From: Cocleimonas sp.
Lineage (GTDB): Bacteria > Pseudomonadota > Gammaproteobacteria > Thiotrichales > Thiotrichaceae
DNA: 38,588 bases
Direction: 5' to 3'
Assembly (NCBI GenBank): GCA_023146545.1
Contig: JAGLBW010000152.1
Span: forward strand, 1 to 38,588
Shown: one piece after another, positions 24,664 through 34,218 of the stretch
Numbering within the stretch: position 1 is the first letter of the stretch
How the letters are laid out: every line of letters starts with the position of its first letter
Position numbers and translations under genes: made by a program
Notes under the pieces: model-generated
What the model saw: the letters and a program-made list of their open reading frames with translations, nothing else
Databases searched by the model: none
Told to the model about the DNA's origin: nothing

Positions 24664-25964
24664 AATACAGTTCCTTGCAGAAGCAAATTATCGAGAGAGT
24701 AGCCTTGTATAGCAGTGATTGTTATTTTATTTTTTAAGGCATCATGAGTCTTTGATATGGTACTTTTTGCACATGTTTCAACCTTTAAATAATTCGGGGT
24801 ATAACCTGTATGTATCATTTGCCCTTCATTATTTGGCTTCGCTTGCTCCCACAACACCTCAACCTTACATCCTTTTTGGACGTTTAATACACTGCCTTTC
24901 ATTTTATCAGCTAATTGATGCAGTGCTTTACTCCGTTGTTTTTTAATTTCATTATCAACAGGGTTAGCCAAACGAGCCGCTTTTGTCCCTTCGCGTGGAG
25001 AGTAGGAAAAAATATGCAAATGACCAAACCCAATGGACTCAACATAATCCATCGTCTGTTGCCACTCTGCTTCCGTTTCACCAGGAAAGCCAACAATAAT
25101 ATCAGAGGTGACATTAAACGCAGGAATAGCTTGTCGTGCTTGTCGTATTAAATCTTTAAATTCAGCTGTTTTACAACGACGTGACATACGCCTTAAAACG
25201 GAATCTGCACCGCTTTGTAATGGCAGGTGCATATGAGGCATTAAGCGCGGGTTTTCAAACAACGTAAAAAAGTCTTCGGGTAGATCCCAAGGTTCGACGG
25301 ATGCAAAACGAATACGCGGCATGTCGGTTTCTTTTAAAAGCGCATCGACTAAGGCATAAAGCGATGAATCAAGATCACTCCCATAGCCACCCACATGCAC
25401 ACCTGTTAGCACAACCTCTTGAATACCCTTCTGCACTAAGTCGTTAACCTCATTAATAATATCACTTAATATTCGACTACGCTCTGCACCGCGTGCAACG
25501 GTAACAATACAAAAGGTACAGCGATAACGGCAACCATCCTGTATTTTAATAAAAGCACGCTGCCGCCCCCGCATAAACAGCGAACTTTCACCCGCTTCCA
25601 TTGCAATTAATGGCATGGTATTCGCTGAAAAAGCACCCATAACTTTTTGCGGTAATTGATCTTTTTCTTGATTAGAAACGACGAGGTCTACCCCAATACG
25701 TTCTGCTACGTTCTCTGCATCTAACGTAGCATAACAGCCACTCACTACTAATTTAGACTGGGGATTTTCCCGATGCAAACGGTTCATCAATTTTCGGGAT
25801 TTTTTAGTGGCATCGGTTGTTACAGCACAGGTATTAACCACTACCACATCAGCATCCCCTGCTGTTGTTATAATCTGATGCCCTGAAGCACGAAAAGAAC
25901 GTGACCATAACGCCAATTCGGCCTCATTTAAACGACAACCCAAAGCTTTTAAATAGACTTTCAT
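24660..25964 (-). CDS. mtaB: tRNA t6A37 methylthiotransferase MtaB
   Basis: MtaB is a radical-SAM enzyme that adds a methylthio group to N6-threonylcarbamoyladenosine at tRNA position 37. The 434 residues start KVYLKALGCRLNEAE, the MtaB form of the UPF0004 domain. Cluster cysteines lie in GCRLNE, VVNTCAVT and VVSGCYA. The radical SAM motif is C-x3-C-x2-C in DGCRYRCTFCIVTVARGAERSR. LTGVHVGGYG, MHLPLQSGADSVLRRMSRR, DIIVGFPGE, IFSYSPREGTKAA and a C-terminal TRAM-like segment follow. GCRLN with GVHVGGYG favours MtaB over MiaB or RimO. It lies downstream of a strong terminator (26004-26037) and is coupled to the lipoprotein gene. Confidence 0.93.
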   Translation of the reverse strand: MKVYLKALGCRLNEAELALWSRSFRASGHQIITTAGDADVVVVNTCAVTTDATKKSRKLMNRLHRENPQSKLVVSGCYATLDAENVAERIGVDLVVSNQEKDQLPQKVMGAFSANTMPLIAMEAGESSLFMRGRQRAFIKIQDGCRYRCTFCIVTVARGAERSRILSDIINEVNDLVQKGIQEVVLTGVHVGGYGSDLDSSLYALVDALLKETDMPRIRFASVEPWDLPEDFFTLFENPRLMPHMHLPLQSGADSVLRRMSRRCKTAEFKDLIRQARQAIPAFNVTSDIIVGFPGETEAEWQQTMDYVESIGFGHLHIFSYSPREGTKAARLANPVDNEIKKQRSKALHQLADKMKGSVLNVQKGCKVEVLWEQAKPNNEGQMIHTGYTPNYLKVETCAKSTISKTHDALKNKITITAIQGYSLDNLLLQGTVL

Positions 25965-26003
25965 AACATCACTTTTTTATTAAATTTAATAGACCGAAAC
26001 GTC

Positions 26004-26037
26004 AAAAACCCACCTGATGACAATCAGATGGGTTTTT
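26004..26037 (-). terminator. Strong rho-independent terminator after ppiD
   Basis: A 15-bp arm pair AAAAACCCACCTGAT/ATCAGATGGGTTTTT has a 4-base loop and a single non-Watson-Crick position, which is a G-U pair on the minus strand. It is followed by a T-tract. It lies 22 bases after ppiD and ahead of mtaB, so mtaB must have its own promoter. Confidence 0.9.
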
Positions 26038-26058
26038 ATATCATAAAATATAGCTTAT

Positions 26059-27966
26059 TTATTCAGAGTTTTGCTTAATAATTTCAACATCTGCTTCATC
26101 TCGCAATGCCCTCATTACCGCACTACGCTCACGCTCACCTAATGATTGAGCAAACAGGTCTCTTGACATGTCATCTACCGCTTTATCGCCATCGATTACT
26201 GTTTTAAGAGAGACGAGAACATAATCGCCTGTTGTCAGTATCGTATTGGAAAACACGGCTTTATTATCTTTAGGTCTATTCATTGCAAAGACCTTACGAA
26301 CCACATCGACAGAGGGCTTTCGTGATTGACGTTCAACCGCTGTAAATTCTTCAACCGCATCGGCATTAGCACCAAGGTCTGATAATGCACTCCAGTTTCC
26401 TGAAGTTCTCAATTTAGCTACTACCGCTTCACCTTTCGTTTTCACTATTTTACGGGCTTCGGTATCAATAATTGATGTTTTAATATTATCAATAACATCT
26501 GACATCGGCTTTAATTTAGGCACTTCTTTGGCGTTAAGACGTATAACAGCAACATCAGTATCCGATATTTCGATTAAATCTGAGTTTTTAGCGTCATTAA
26601 AAACCGTATTAGCAAACGATTGTTCGATAATTTTAGGCAATCCAGTAATTTCTTTTCCATCTGGACTAGCTTTACCCCCTGCACGCGTAAACCAATCAGA
26701 TATTTTTACTTCTAAACCGACCGCTTGTGCCGCAGGATCGATACTGTCTTCATTTTCAAAAGCAACAGTTTGAAGTTTCTCGATTTGTTGCTGAAATAAC
26801 TTTTGAGCTTCTTCTTTACGGTAATCTTTCTCAATCTCAACTTTCACTTGTTCAAAACTTTTTTGTATTTGCTCTTTTATTTCACCTACTTTAATAATCT
26901 CATACCCAGAACCTGTTTTTACAACTTCAGATAATTCGCCCGTTTTCAATGCAAATGCCGCTTTTTCAAAGTCAGCCCCCATATCCCCTATCGCAATGAA
27001 GCCAAGGTCACCTGCTTTTTCAGTTGCAATTTTATCATCAGAATCTTCTATTGCCGCTGCTTCAAAGGTTTTTTTACCCGTAGAAATTGCTTGATAGAGT
27101 GCCTCAGCTCGCTCTTTAGCCGCTTTTTCATCGGCTTCTGCTTTGATAAGAATATGCGAGACTTTGCGTTGCTCTGGCACGACGTACTGTGATGTATTTT
27201 CATCATAAAAAGTCTGTAAGGCATCAGCAGGAATTTCAACCGATGCTAATAAATCATCTACTTTTAAACGAACATAAGAAATCTTAATTTTTTCTTCGGT
27301 CATGTATTGCTTTGAATGGGCTTCATAATAAGCTTTCACCGCATCATCTGTTGGCTTAATCTCAGCTTTGTAATCAGCTAACTTTAATGTAAAGGTTTCA
27401 AAATCACGCTTTTGTTGTGACAAGGCTTGATAACGCGCCGCCTGAGTATCAGGAATAAAGCTGGTCTCCATAATGCCATTTAAAAACTGGCGGTTGGAAA
27501 TATCCTTTCGCAATGTCGCTTCATAATCCCCTTTGTTGCGACGATTCGCGGCTAAGAGCTGAGTATATGTTTGTGGGTCAAATTTACCCTCTTTTTGAAA
27601 AGCTTCAGTTCCTGAAATTAAAGAAAATACCTCGATATCACTGGCACGATAACCGTTATTTTCTGCTTCTTGACGAATAAGGGCTTGATTGATCAAACCT
27701 TCTAATGCTTGGGACTTTAACATTTTGTCGCTAAATCCTGCGGGAAGTTTCCCTCCCATCATTGAGCTTAAACGCTGTTTTTGTTGTAACAGTTCGTTTT
27801 GGACTTCTCTAGCGGGGATTTCTTCACCATTCACTGTTGCTGCTATTAGAGTATCACCACCTCCTAAATAGGAGTTTATTCCAAAAAGAGCAAATGGAAC
27901 ACTAATTAGGAATACAACAGTGTATGCAAGCCAACCTTTAGCTTTATCATGAATATTTTGCAGCAT
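26059..27966 (-). CDS. ppiD: Periplasmic folding chaperone / peptidyl-prolyl isomerase PpiD
   Basis: PpiD is anchored in the inner membrane next to SecYEG and helps newly translocated envelope proteins fold. The 635-residue protein has a short cytosolic start (MLQNIHDKAKGWLAY), one membrane helix (about residues 14-30) followed by FGINSYLGGG, and a SurA_N-like chaperone domain with VNGEEIPAREVQNELLQQKQ. A parvulin rotamase domain lies at about 265-360 (RKVSHILIKAEADEK ... AGDLGFIAIGDMG ... VKTGSGYEIIKV). A second SurA-like half lies at the C-terminus. It is downstream of hupB and two tRNAs, the normal gammaproteobacterial order. Confidence 0.97.
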   Translation of the reverse strand: MLQNIHDKAKGWLAYTVVFLISVPFALFGINSYLGGGDTLIAATVNGEEIPAREVQNELLQQKQRLSSMMGGKLPAGFSDKMLKSQALEGLINQALIRQEAENNGYRASDIEVFSLISGTEAFQKEGKFDPQTYTQLLAANRRNKGDYEATLRKDISNRQFLNGIMETSFIPDTQAARYQALSQQKRDFETFTLKLADYKAEIKPTDDAVKAYYEAHSKQYMTEEKIKISYVRLKVDDLLASVEIPADALQTFYDENTSQYVVPEQRKVSHILIKAEADEKAAKERAEALYQAISTGKKTFEAAAIEDSDDKIATEKAGDLGFIAIGDMGADFEKAAFALKTGELSEVVKTGSGYEIIKVGEIKEQIQKSFEQVKVEIEKDYRKEEAQKLFQQQIEKLQTVAFENEDSIDPAAQAVGLEVKISDWFTRAGGKASPDGKEITGLPKIIEQSFANTVFNDAKNSDLIEISDTDVAVIRLNAKEVPKLKPMSDVIDNIKTSIIDTEARKIVKTKGEAVVAKLRTSGNWSALSDLGANADAVEEFTAVERQSRKPSVDVVRKVFAMNRPKDNKAVFSNTILTTGDYVLVSLKTVIDGDKAVDDMSRDLFAQSLGERERSAVMRALRDEADVEIIKQNSE

Positions 27967-28230
27967 GGTTTTCGTTATCTCTTGATATATTCGTTTGTAA
28001 TCGATACAAACCTTAGAATTTATTTACAATAATCGCTTTATTTATTTTTATAACATTATTATCACAATCCCCTGCAACAATAATAAGGTGTCAAATAGTA
28101 CCTGAATATGGCACGGCTTTCCATTCTCATACAGAAACCTTGAAAAGCTTCGCTTGAGGTAAGGGTAGTACTAGTATCATCAAAAGATGCTTTCAGCAGG
28201 AGTCTGTTAAAAAGAGTCTAAATAAAAGGC
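27967..28230. other. Intergenic leader of ppiD
   Basis: The gap between ppiD and the tRNA terminator contains no complete gene. One minus-strand frame stays open for about 48 codons (about 28215-28072) but lacks a start codon and ribosome-binding site. The ppiD promoter should be here; no strong consensus match is visible. Confidence 0.35.
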
Positions 28231-28235
28231 ATAAA

Positions 28236-28261
28236 AAAAGGATGTCCGAGGACATCCTTTT
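28236..28261 (-). terminator. Terminator after tRNA-Asp (hupB-tRNA transcript)
   Basis: AAAAGGATGTC/GACATCCTTTT forms a perfect 11-bp stem with a CGAG tetraloop. On the minus strand it follows tRNA-Asp by 7 bases and is followed by more T residues. It would end a transcript running from hupB through tRNA-Val and tRNA-Asp. Confidence 0.9.
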
Positions 28262-28268
28262 CTAAATA

Positions 28269-28345
28269 TGGCGGAGCGGACGGGACTCGAACCCGCGACC
28301 CCCGGCGTGACAGGCCGGTATTCTAACCAACTGAACTACCGCTCC
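28269..28345 (-). tRNA. tRNA-Asp (anticodon GTC)
   Basis: The reverse strand reads GGAGCGG ... CCGCTCC with discriminator G and an encoded CCA. The anticodon loop CTGTCAC presents GTC, and the T-loop is GGGTTCGAGTCCC. It is 77 bases with all four stems. It sits 5 bases after tRNA-Val on the same strand. Confidence 0.97.
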
Positions 28346-28350
28346 ATAAA

Positions 28351-28426
28351 TGGTGGGTGATGAGAGACTCGAACTCCCGACAACCGCCGTGTAAAGGCGG
28401 GACTCTACCAACTGAGCTAATCACCC
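28351..28426 (-). tRNA. tRNA-Val (anticodon TAC)
   Basis: The acceptor GGGTGAT pairs perfectly with ATCACCC, followed by A and an encoded CCA. The anticodon loop TTTACAC gives TAC. The T-stem GGGAG/CTCTC contains one G-U pair. It is 76 bases. It starts 15 bases after the hupB stop, so it is probably cut from the hupB transcript. Confidence 0.97.
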
Positions 28427-28441
28427 CAACTCAAGAGCGCG

Positions 28442-28714
28442 CTAGTTTACGGCATCTTTCAACGCTTTACCAGCCTTAAATGCAGGATTTTTTGACGCTT
28501 TAATTTTTATTGCTTCACCTGTACGAGGATTGCGTCCTGTACGGGCGCTACGATCACGTACGAGGAAGGTTCCAAACCCAATAAGCGTTACTTGATCGCC
28601 TGCTTCCAAAGTCTCCGTCACTACTTCAACAAAGCCTTTGTAAGCACGCTCAGCATCAGCTTTTGTTAAACCTGACTTCGCAGCCACTGCCTGTACTAAT
28701 TCTGTCTTATTCAT
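28442..28714 (-). CDS. hupB: DNA-binding protein HU-beta
   Basis: HU is an abundant nucleoid protein that bends DNA. The 90-residue protein begins [20 protein letters not shown] and has [21 protein letters not shown], the beta-arm with the intercalating proline motif RNPRTGE, and ends [16 protein letters not shown]. Length and sequence are standard for HU. It follows lon and precedes tRNA-Val and tRNA-Asp, as in Pseudomonas-type genomes. The AT-rich 555-base gap upstream should hold its promoter. Confidence 0.98.
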   Translation of the reverse strand: MNKTELVQAVAAKSGLTKADAERAYKGFVEVVTETLEAGDQVTLIGFGTFLVRDRSARTGRNPRTGEAIKIKASKNPAFKAGKALKDAVN

Positions 28715-29186
28715 AATTAATCCTATCCTTTTAATCCTATTAAGGGGGGGGTAAATAACTGGCTAATTAAATTTATTAAAAAATTATCAACAAATAAAAA
28801 CCAGTGTTATATATTATTTTATGGCAGTACAAACAGATGGCTTATCAATATCATTTTAGACATAAAATAATTCACATTAAAGAAGCCATCATGTTATTCA
28901 AGTGCTTAGAAAACCCTACCCAATCAAAAAAAACACTACTGATGATTAGTTTTTTTGATTAAAGAACAAATGATCAAACATAAACTTTTAAGCTACTATC
29001 TACCAAAGAGAATGTCGCGTACTTTAATAAATAGAGGACGCTCAATCAAGTCATAAATGAATTTAATTTACTGATTTTACTAAACCTTTTTATACTTACA
29101 TTAAAGCTCTATTCCTTTATAGTATAAGTTTGTTAAGATTTAATAAGAAATGGTAGCGAGTAACGATTATTTATTTAAATAAAAAA
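28715..29186. other. Long AT-rich hupB upstream region
   Basis: No supported gene lies here. It holds a run of eight G (28744-28751), a repeated AATCCTAT (two copies within about 25 bases of the hupB start), and an 8-bp inverted repeat GATGGCTT/AAGCCATC (28836-28890). An AT-rich hairpin AATCAAAAAAA/TTTTTTTGATT lies at 28922-28960. These could form part of a long hupB leader or a small RNA; no promoter is clear. Confidence 0.35.
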
Positions 29187-29209
29187 ACCTCTAAATCCCA
29201 TTTAGAGGT
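29187..29209 (-). terminator. Terminator after lon
   Basis: ACCTCTAAAT and ATTTAGAGGT form a perfect 10-bp stem with a CCC loop. On the minus strand it is followed directly by a seven-T run (A-run 29180-29186). It lies about 60 bases after the lon stop and separates lon from hupB. Confidence 0.9.
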
Positions 29210-29269
29210 CTATTAATTTAGCAGTTATAATACTAAGGCATTATTTTATAAGGCACATTATAAATCATT

Positions 29270-31693
29270 TTAATGCGCCCTAACCTTACTTACCCCATCA
29301 TTTAACACATCAGACTGAGAGGGATCAGTTTCGGAAAGATCACTATCATCACCTTCATCCTCTTTCAAAGGTTCAGGGAGTGATTCTAAAGCAATGGCTA
29401 AGACTTCATCAAACCACTTCACAGGTTTAATACTCAACCCTTTTTTAACGTTATTGGGCACATCTGCCAAGTCTTTTTCATTATCAGCAGGAATTAATAC
29501 TACGGTAATACCACCACGGTGTGCCGCTAACAGCTTTTCTTTTAACCCTCCAATTGGCAAAACCTCACCACGTAGTGTAATTTCGCCTGTCATTGCAACT
29601 TCAGCCTTCACGGGTATTCCTGTCATTGCAGAAACAATCGCAGTTGCCATACCCACACCAGCACTAGGACCATCTTTAGGGGTTGCGCCTTCAGGAACAT
29701 GAATATGCACATTATTTTTCTTTAAAAATTTACGTGATATACCCAACTGGCTCGCTCGACTTTTTACAACGGTTTCCGCCGCTTGAATCGATTCTTGCAT
29801 TACTTTACCGAGGCTTCCTGTACTTTTAATGCCACCATTACCCGAAAGTACCACGCTTTCGATAGTGAGTAATTCACCACCCACCGAAGTCCACGCGAGC
29901 CCTGTAACTTGTCCGACTTGATTTTCTTTATCCGCACGACCAAAATCAAAACGTTTAACCCCTAAGTATTTTTCAATATTTTTAGCGGTTACTGCTGTTT
30001 TCTTCTTTTTTTCCAATAAATGATCACGAATTGTTTTTCTGCAAATTTTAGAAATCTCTCGATCAATATTTCTTACCCCTGCTTCACGCGTGTAATAACG
30101 AACAATCGATATAATCGCACCATCACTCAGGGTTAATTCACCTTTTTTAATACCATTCGTTTTAAATTGTTTTGGCATTAAATAGTTTCTAGCAATATTT
30201 AGTTTTTCATCTTCGGTATAACCAGGGATTCGAATAACTTCCATTCGATCTAATAAAGGACCTGGAATATTCATACTATTGGAGGTCGCAACAAACATAA
30301 CATCAGATAAATCATAATCTACTTCTAAATAATGATCTGCAAACGTATGATTTTGCTCTGGGTCTAAAACTTCCAATAAAGCAGATGATGGATCGCCTCT
30401 AAAATCAGCTGCCATTTTATCAATTTCATCTAATAAAAAGAGCGGGTTTTTTGTACCGATTCGGGATAGGTTTTGGATTATTTTCCCTGGCAAAGCACCA
30501 ATATAAGTACGGCGATGCCCTCTGATTTCAGCTTCATCCCGCACACCCCCTAACGCCATACGGGTATATTTTCGTCCTGTTGCACGCGCAATAGAACGCC
30601 CTAGCGATGTTTTTCCTACACCTGGAGGACCTACTAAACATAAAATAGGCCCTTTTAATTTTTTCACACGTTGTTGAACAGCTAAGTATTCAACAATACG
30701 TTCTTTAACTTTATCTAAGCCGTAGTGATCAGCATCAAGAATATCTTGCGCCTTGTTTAGATTAGAAATAATGCGTGATTTTTTCTTCCACGGTAGACCA
30801 ACCATCCAATCAATATAGTTGCGAACAACGGTAGCCTCTGCTGACATAGGCGACATCATTTTTAACTTATTCAGTTCGGAAATTGATTTTTCCTTGGCTT
30901 CTTTTGGCATCCCTGCTTTTTTAATTTTTTCTGCTAATTCATCCAGTTCATTAGGTACTTCATCCATATCCCCTAATTCTTTCTGAATCGCTTTCATTTG
31001 CTCATTTAAATAATATTCACGCTGACTTTTTTCCATCTGCTGTTTAACACGCCCGCGAATCCGCTTCTCGACTTGTAACAGGTCAATTTCACCATCGACT
31101 AGCTCTATTAGTTTATCTAAACGTTCTTTTGTATCAATAATCTCCAGTATTTTTTGTTTTTCTGTAATCTTAAGGTTTAAATGTGAGGCAACCGTATCCG
31201 CCAATCTTACAGGCTCACTAATACTGGATAAGGAGGAGAGTACTTCCGCTGGAATTTTTTTATTTAGCTTAACGTATTTGTCAAACTGACTCAGTAGCAT
31301 ACGACTCAGTAATTCTAATTTACGATCATCAGTACTATCTTTTACAGAATAAGTCCCTACATCTGCTGTTAAATAACCTGCTTCCGTACTACTGTTCAGA
31401 ATAATACTCCGCTCAATACCTTCAACTAACACCTTTAAGGTACCATCAGGCAATTTTAACAATTGTAAGATCGTCGCTAACGTTCCGATACAATAAATAT
31501 CATCGACACCAGGGTCATCAACATCAGCAACCTTTTGAGCGACAAGTAGGATTTTTTTGCCCTTCTCCATCGCAATATCGAGTGCTTTTATTGATTTTTC
31601 TCGCCCAACAAAAAGCGGGATAACCATATAAGGATAAACAACAACGTCTCTTAACGTTAAAACGGGAATATTTTTAATTACAGGTTCAGACAT
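29270..31693 (-). CDS. lon: ATP-dependent Lon protease
   Basis: Lon degrades misfolded and short-lived regulatory proteins in the cytoplasm. The 807-residue protein has the N-terminal substrate-binding domain (IPVLTLRDVVVYPYMVIPLFVGR) and Walker A (VGPPGVGKTSLG, near residue 355). Walker B is in PLFLLDEIDKM. The protease domain has catalytic Ser in PKDGPSAGVGMA (near 680) and Lys in GGLKEKLLAAHRGG (near 720), the Lon Ser-Lys dyad. A 30-residue acidic, Ser-rich tail (LKEDEGDDSDLSETDPSQS) extends past the protease domain. It is separated from clpX by about 700 bases and has its own terminator at 29187-29209. Confidence 0.99.
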   Translation of the reverse strand: MSEPVIKNIPVLTLRDVVVYPYMVIPLFVGREKSIKALDIAMEKGKKILLVAQKVADVDDPGVDDIYCIGTLATILQLLKLPDGTLKVLVEGIERSIILNSSTEAGYLTADVGTYSVKDSTDDRKLELLSRMLLSQFDKYVKLNKKIPAEVLSSLSSISEPVRLADTVASHLNLKITEKQKILEIIDTKERLDKLIELVDGEIDLLQVEKRIRGRVKQQMEKSQREYYLNEQMKAIQKELGDMDEVPNELDELAEKIKKAGMPKEAKEKSISELNKLKMMSPMSAEATVVRNYIDWMVGLPWKKKSRIISNLNKAQDILDADHYGLDKVKERIVEYLAVQQRVKKLKGPILCLVGPPGVGKTSLGRSIARATGRKYTRMALGGVRDEAEIRGHRRTYIGALPGKIIQNLSRIGTKNPLFLLDEIDKMAADFRGDPSSALLEVLDPEQNHTFADHYLEVDYDLSDVMFVATSNSMNIPGPLLDRMEVIRIPGYTEDEKLNIARNYLMPKQFKTNGIKKGELTLSDGAIISIVRYYTREAGVRNIDREISKICRKTIRDHLLEKKKKTAVTAKNIEKYLGVKRFDFGRADKENQVGQVTGLAWTSVGGELLTIESVVLSGNGGIKSTGSLGKVMQESIQAAETVVKSRASQLGISRKFLKKNNVHIHVPEGATPKDGPSAGVGMATAIVSAMTGIPVKAEVAMTGEITLRGEVLPIGGLKEKLLAAHRGGITVVLIPADNEKDLADVPNNVKKGLSIKPVKWFDEVLAIALESLPEPLKEDEGDDSDLSETDPSQSDVLNDGVSKVRAH

Positions 31694-32341
31694 AGCAACC
31701 TCTCAGTAAGTTGAATTTAAGACTTGAATAGACGGTTGAATCTGTCCGATAACGACAATATCATCAACAAGTGACTGATGCTAAAGCAAACTAATAGCTT
31801 GCCTTGCCCTTTTTTATTAATCGCACAGACTCGGGATTATTGTAATATTTTAAGCTCAATACATCTGAGCTCAATAGATTCTAGTTTAAAACGAAACCCC
31901 ATTGACCTAGACATTGATTGATGAGTAAGATAAAAGAAAGTGACCTATTCAGGTAATATTAGCTCAGCTCGTCAAGCAGTTATAAAGACCACTTACCACG
32001 AACCCAACTGTTAAGGAACAGACATAAAATAACATTTTGATACACATTTGTCTTTTTGACCCCACTGGAGTGTGCTCATTCATTACACCAAACCCCTCTT
32101 TTCCATCCGCTCAGAAACAAAAACGAGGGGTTATCACTAGCAATGGTGTTATCTCACGTAGACTCTATCGTATCGATTAACCAAACATCATTAGAAAAAT
32201 AATTTAAATTGATTATCAGCAATGTTAGATGATTGGGATGGAACCTAAAAACTCAAGGAAAGGCATAATATACCTTCATAAATCATCTTATTGTAGTCTC
32301 CCCTCCAGATAACAAAAGGGAGTGTCTTCATTTTAAATAAA
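31694..32341. other. Long lon-clpX intergenic region
   Basis: No gene of useful length is seen on either strand. It contains a direct repeat GCTCAATA (31854-31861 and 31869-31876). On the minus strand TTGAGC, a 16-base spacer and TAAAAT form a possible lon promoter in the same place. It also contains the nested inverted repeat at 32085-32149. I looked for sigma32-type elements (CTTGAA with CCCCAT) reading toward lon and did not find a good pair. Confidence 0.35.
32085..32149. other. Nested inverted repeat between lon and clpX
   Basis: AACCCCTC (32091-32098) and GAGGGGTT (32125-32132) form a perfect 8-bp stem. Immediately outside, ACACCA (32085-32090) can pair with TGGTGT (32144-32149) across an 11-base bulge. 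The GC-rich stem stands out in an AT-rich region. It has no U-tract, so it is not a simple terminator. Confidence 0.3.
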
Positions 32342-32360
32342 AAGGCATTGATAATACCTT
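32342..32360 (-). terminator. Terminator after clpX
   Basis: On the minus strand AAGGTATT-ATC-AATGCCTT forms an 8-bp stem with one G-U pair and is followed by TTTATTTAAA. It lies 35 bases after the clpX stop. Confidence 0.65.
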
Positions 32361-32394
32361 GAAACACTCAAGTGAAGAAACCTACAAAAGATGG

Positions 32395-33684
32395 TTAATG
32401 ATTCGAGGATGCGGCTTGTAGGGCATCGCCTTCTTTTGTTTCATAAATGAGATAAGGTTGGGAATCACCCTTAACGACGAGTTCATCGACAACAACTTTA
32501 GTGACATCATCCAATGAGGGCAGTTCGTACATTGTGTCTAATAGCACTTTTTCCATAATGGTACGTAAACCACGCGCACCTGTATTTCGTTCCATTGCTT
32601 TTTCTGCAATCGCCATTAACGCATCATCTCTGAAGTCAAGCTCTGCGCCTTCCATTTCAAATAGCTTTTTATATTGTTTTGTGAGCGCATTTTTAGGCTC
32701 GGTCAAGATACGCACCAAAGCATCTGCATCTAATTCTTCTAATGTTGCAACCACGGGTAGACGACCAATAAACTCAGGAATCAAGCCATATCTCACAAGA
32801 TCTTCTGCTTCAATGTCCTTAATCACTTCTCCAAATTTTTTGCCATCATCAGGGGCTTTCACATCAGCACCAAAACCAATACTGCTTTTCTCAGTACGAC
32901 TTAACACGACTTTATCAAGCCCTGAAAAAGCACCACCACAAATAAAGAGTATATTTTTAGTGTCTACTTGTAAAAATTCTTGCTGTGGATGTTTTCGTCC
33001 ACCTTGAGGGGGAACAGAAGCAACGGTGCCTTCAATCAACTTTAATAGGGCTTGTTGGACACCTTCCCCCGAAACATCACGTGTAATCGATGGGTTATCT
33101 GATTTACGGGAAATTTTGTCAATTTCATCAATATAAACAATGCCTGTTTCCGCTTTATCGACATCATAATCACATTTCTGTAATAATTTTTGGATAATAT
33201 TTTCAACATCTTCACCCACATAACCTGCTTCGGTTAAGGTGGTTGCATCTGCCATAGTAAAAGGCACATCTAATGTCCGCGCAAGGGTTTCAGCTAAAAG
33301 TGTCTTACCACTACCTGTTGGTCCAATCAACAAAATATTACTTTTGGAAAGCTCCACATCATCATCAAAGCTATTGTTACTTTCCATTCGTTTATAGTGA
33401 TTATAAACCGCAACGGATAACACTTTTTTTGCTGATGCTTGTGAGATAACATAGTCGTTTAATAACCCTGTGATCTCGCGGGGTGTGGGTAATTTAGTGG
33501 AGCCTTCTTCTTTTTTTTCATCCAGCTCCTCACGAATAATATCATTACAAAGATCAACACATTCATCACAAACAAAAACAGACGGACCCGCAATAAGTTT
33601 TCTTACTTCATGTTGGCTTTTTCCACAAAATGAACAATATAATAATTTTCCATTATCTTGATCGCCTTTTTTGTCATCACTCAT
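32395..33684 (-). CDS. clpX: ATP-dependent Clp protease ATP-binding subunit ClpX
   Basis: ClpX is the AAA+ unfoldase that feeds tagged or specific substrates to ClpP. The 429-residue protein has the N-terminal zinc-binding domain with four cysteines (C17, C20, C39, C42; CSFCGKSQ ... [10 protein letters not shown]). Walker A is [18 protein letters not shown], with the [17 protein letters not shown] pore/substrate loop. Walker B is [10 protein letters not shown]. The [13 protein letters not shown] segment, the IGF loop region [11 protein letters not shown] for ClpP docking, and the sensor-2 motif [15 protein letters not shown] are also present. It lies downstream of clpP with a 563-base gap. 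Confidence 0.99.
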   Translation of the reverse strand: MSDDKKGDQDNGKLLYCSFCGKSQHEVRKLIAGPSVFVCDECVDLCNDIIREELDEKKEEGSTKLPTPREITGLLNDYVISQASAKKVLSVAVYNHYKRMESNNSFDDDVELSKSNILLIGPTGSGKTLLAETLARTLDVPFTMADATTLTEAGYVGEDVENIIQKLLQKCDYDVDKAETGIVYIDEIDKISRKSDNPSITRDVSGEGVQQALLKLIEGTVASVPPQGGRKHPQQEFLQVDTKNILFICGGAFSGLDKVVLSRTEKSSIGFGADVKAPDDGKKFGEVIKDIEAEDLVRYGLIPEFIGRLPVVATLEELDADALVRILTEPKNALTKQYKKLFEMEGAELDFRDDALMAIAEKAMERNTGARGLRTIMEKVLLDTMYELPSLDDVTKVVVDELVVKGDSQPYLIYETKEGDALQAASSNH

Positions 33685-34192
33685 TACCAGAGTACCTCTA
33701 TTTTCTTCATTGTTTGTGTATATAGCAATAGAATGACCAAAGCGCCATCCAAACCAGACCCAAGATTATGATAAAGCGACAACAGTAATGATCGCCATAC
33801 TCAGAAACGTTGAATGGGTATAACATTGGGAATTTAATAACTTTTGCAACTATTAAAGGCAATTTTTTCTTCAAAGAAGCGAGTTATGCCCTCTCTTTTC
33901 CCTTAAAAGCTTTAAGAAATGCGTCGTTATTTTACTGAACGCTACTATAGCATTCAAGCCAGAATAGCAGCTCAATCATTAACTCTATGAGTTGAACGCT
34001 AAAAGCAAGACATAAAGATAGCACGGAAAAACAATATATCTTATTGACTTTTAAAACTATTATAAAAAAATATTAATCACCTACATTTTACCATTAGGTT
34101 GTTTTTTCTATTTTATAAAACGTTCAACCCATGAATTTTATAGGAATCATTTAAAATGTACAGTAAGTACAAAAAATAGACGATTTACAGGC
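33685..34192. other. clpP-clpX intergenic region
   Basis: The strong terminator after clpP means clpX needs a promoter here. On the minus strand an extended -10, TGCTATAGT, lies at 33944-33952 (TATAGT at 33944-33949). TTGAGC lies 20 bases further upstream, a spacing longer than usual. Perfect small palindromes are CTTAAA-AGC-TTTAAG (33902-33916) and TGTAC-N5-GTACA (about 34158-34172). No gene is seen. Confidence 0.4.
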
Positions 34193-34218
34193 AAAAAAAA
34201 GGGTCTGACAAGCAGACC
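34193..34218 (-). terminator. Terminator after clpP
   Basis: On the minus strand GGTCTG-CTTGT-CAGACC forms a 6-bp GC-rich stem followed by C and nine T. It lies about 30 bases after the clpP stop. Confidence 0.85.

Noticed and set aside
28072-28215. A 48-codon minus-strand frame without stops upstream of ppiD
   Set aside because: It has no start codon or ribosome-binding site, and an open frame of this length is not rare over six frames in this much spacer. No family was recognised.
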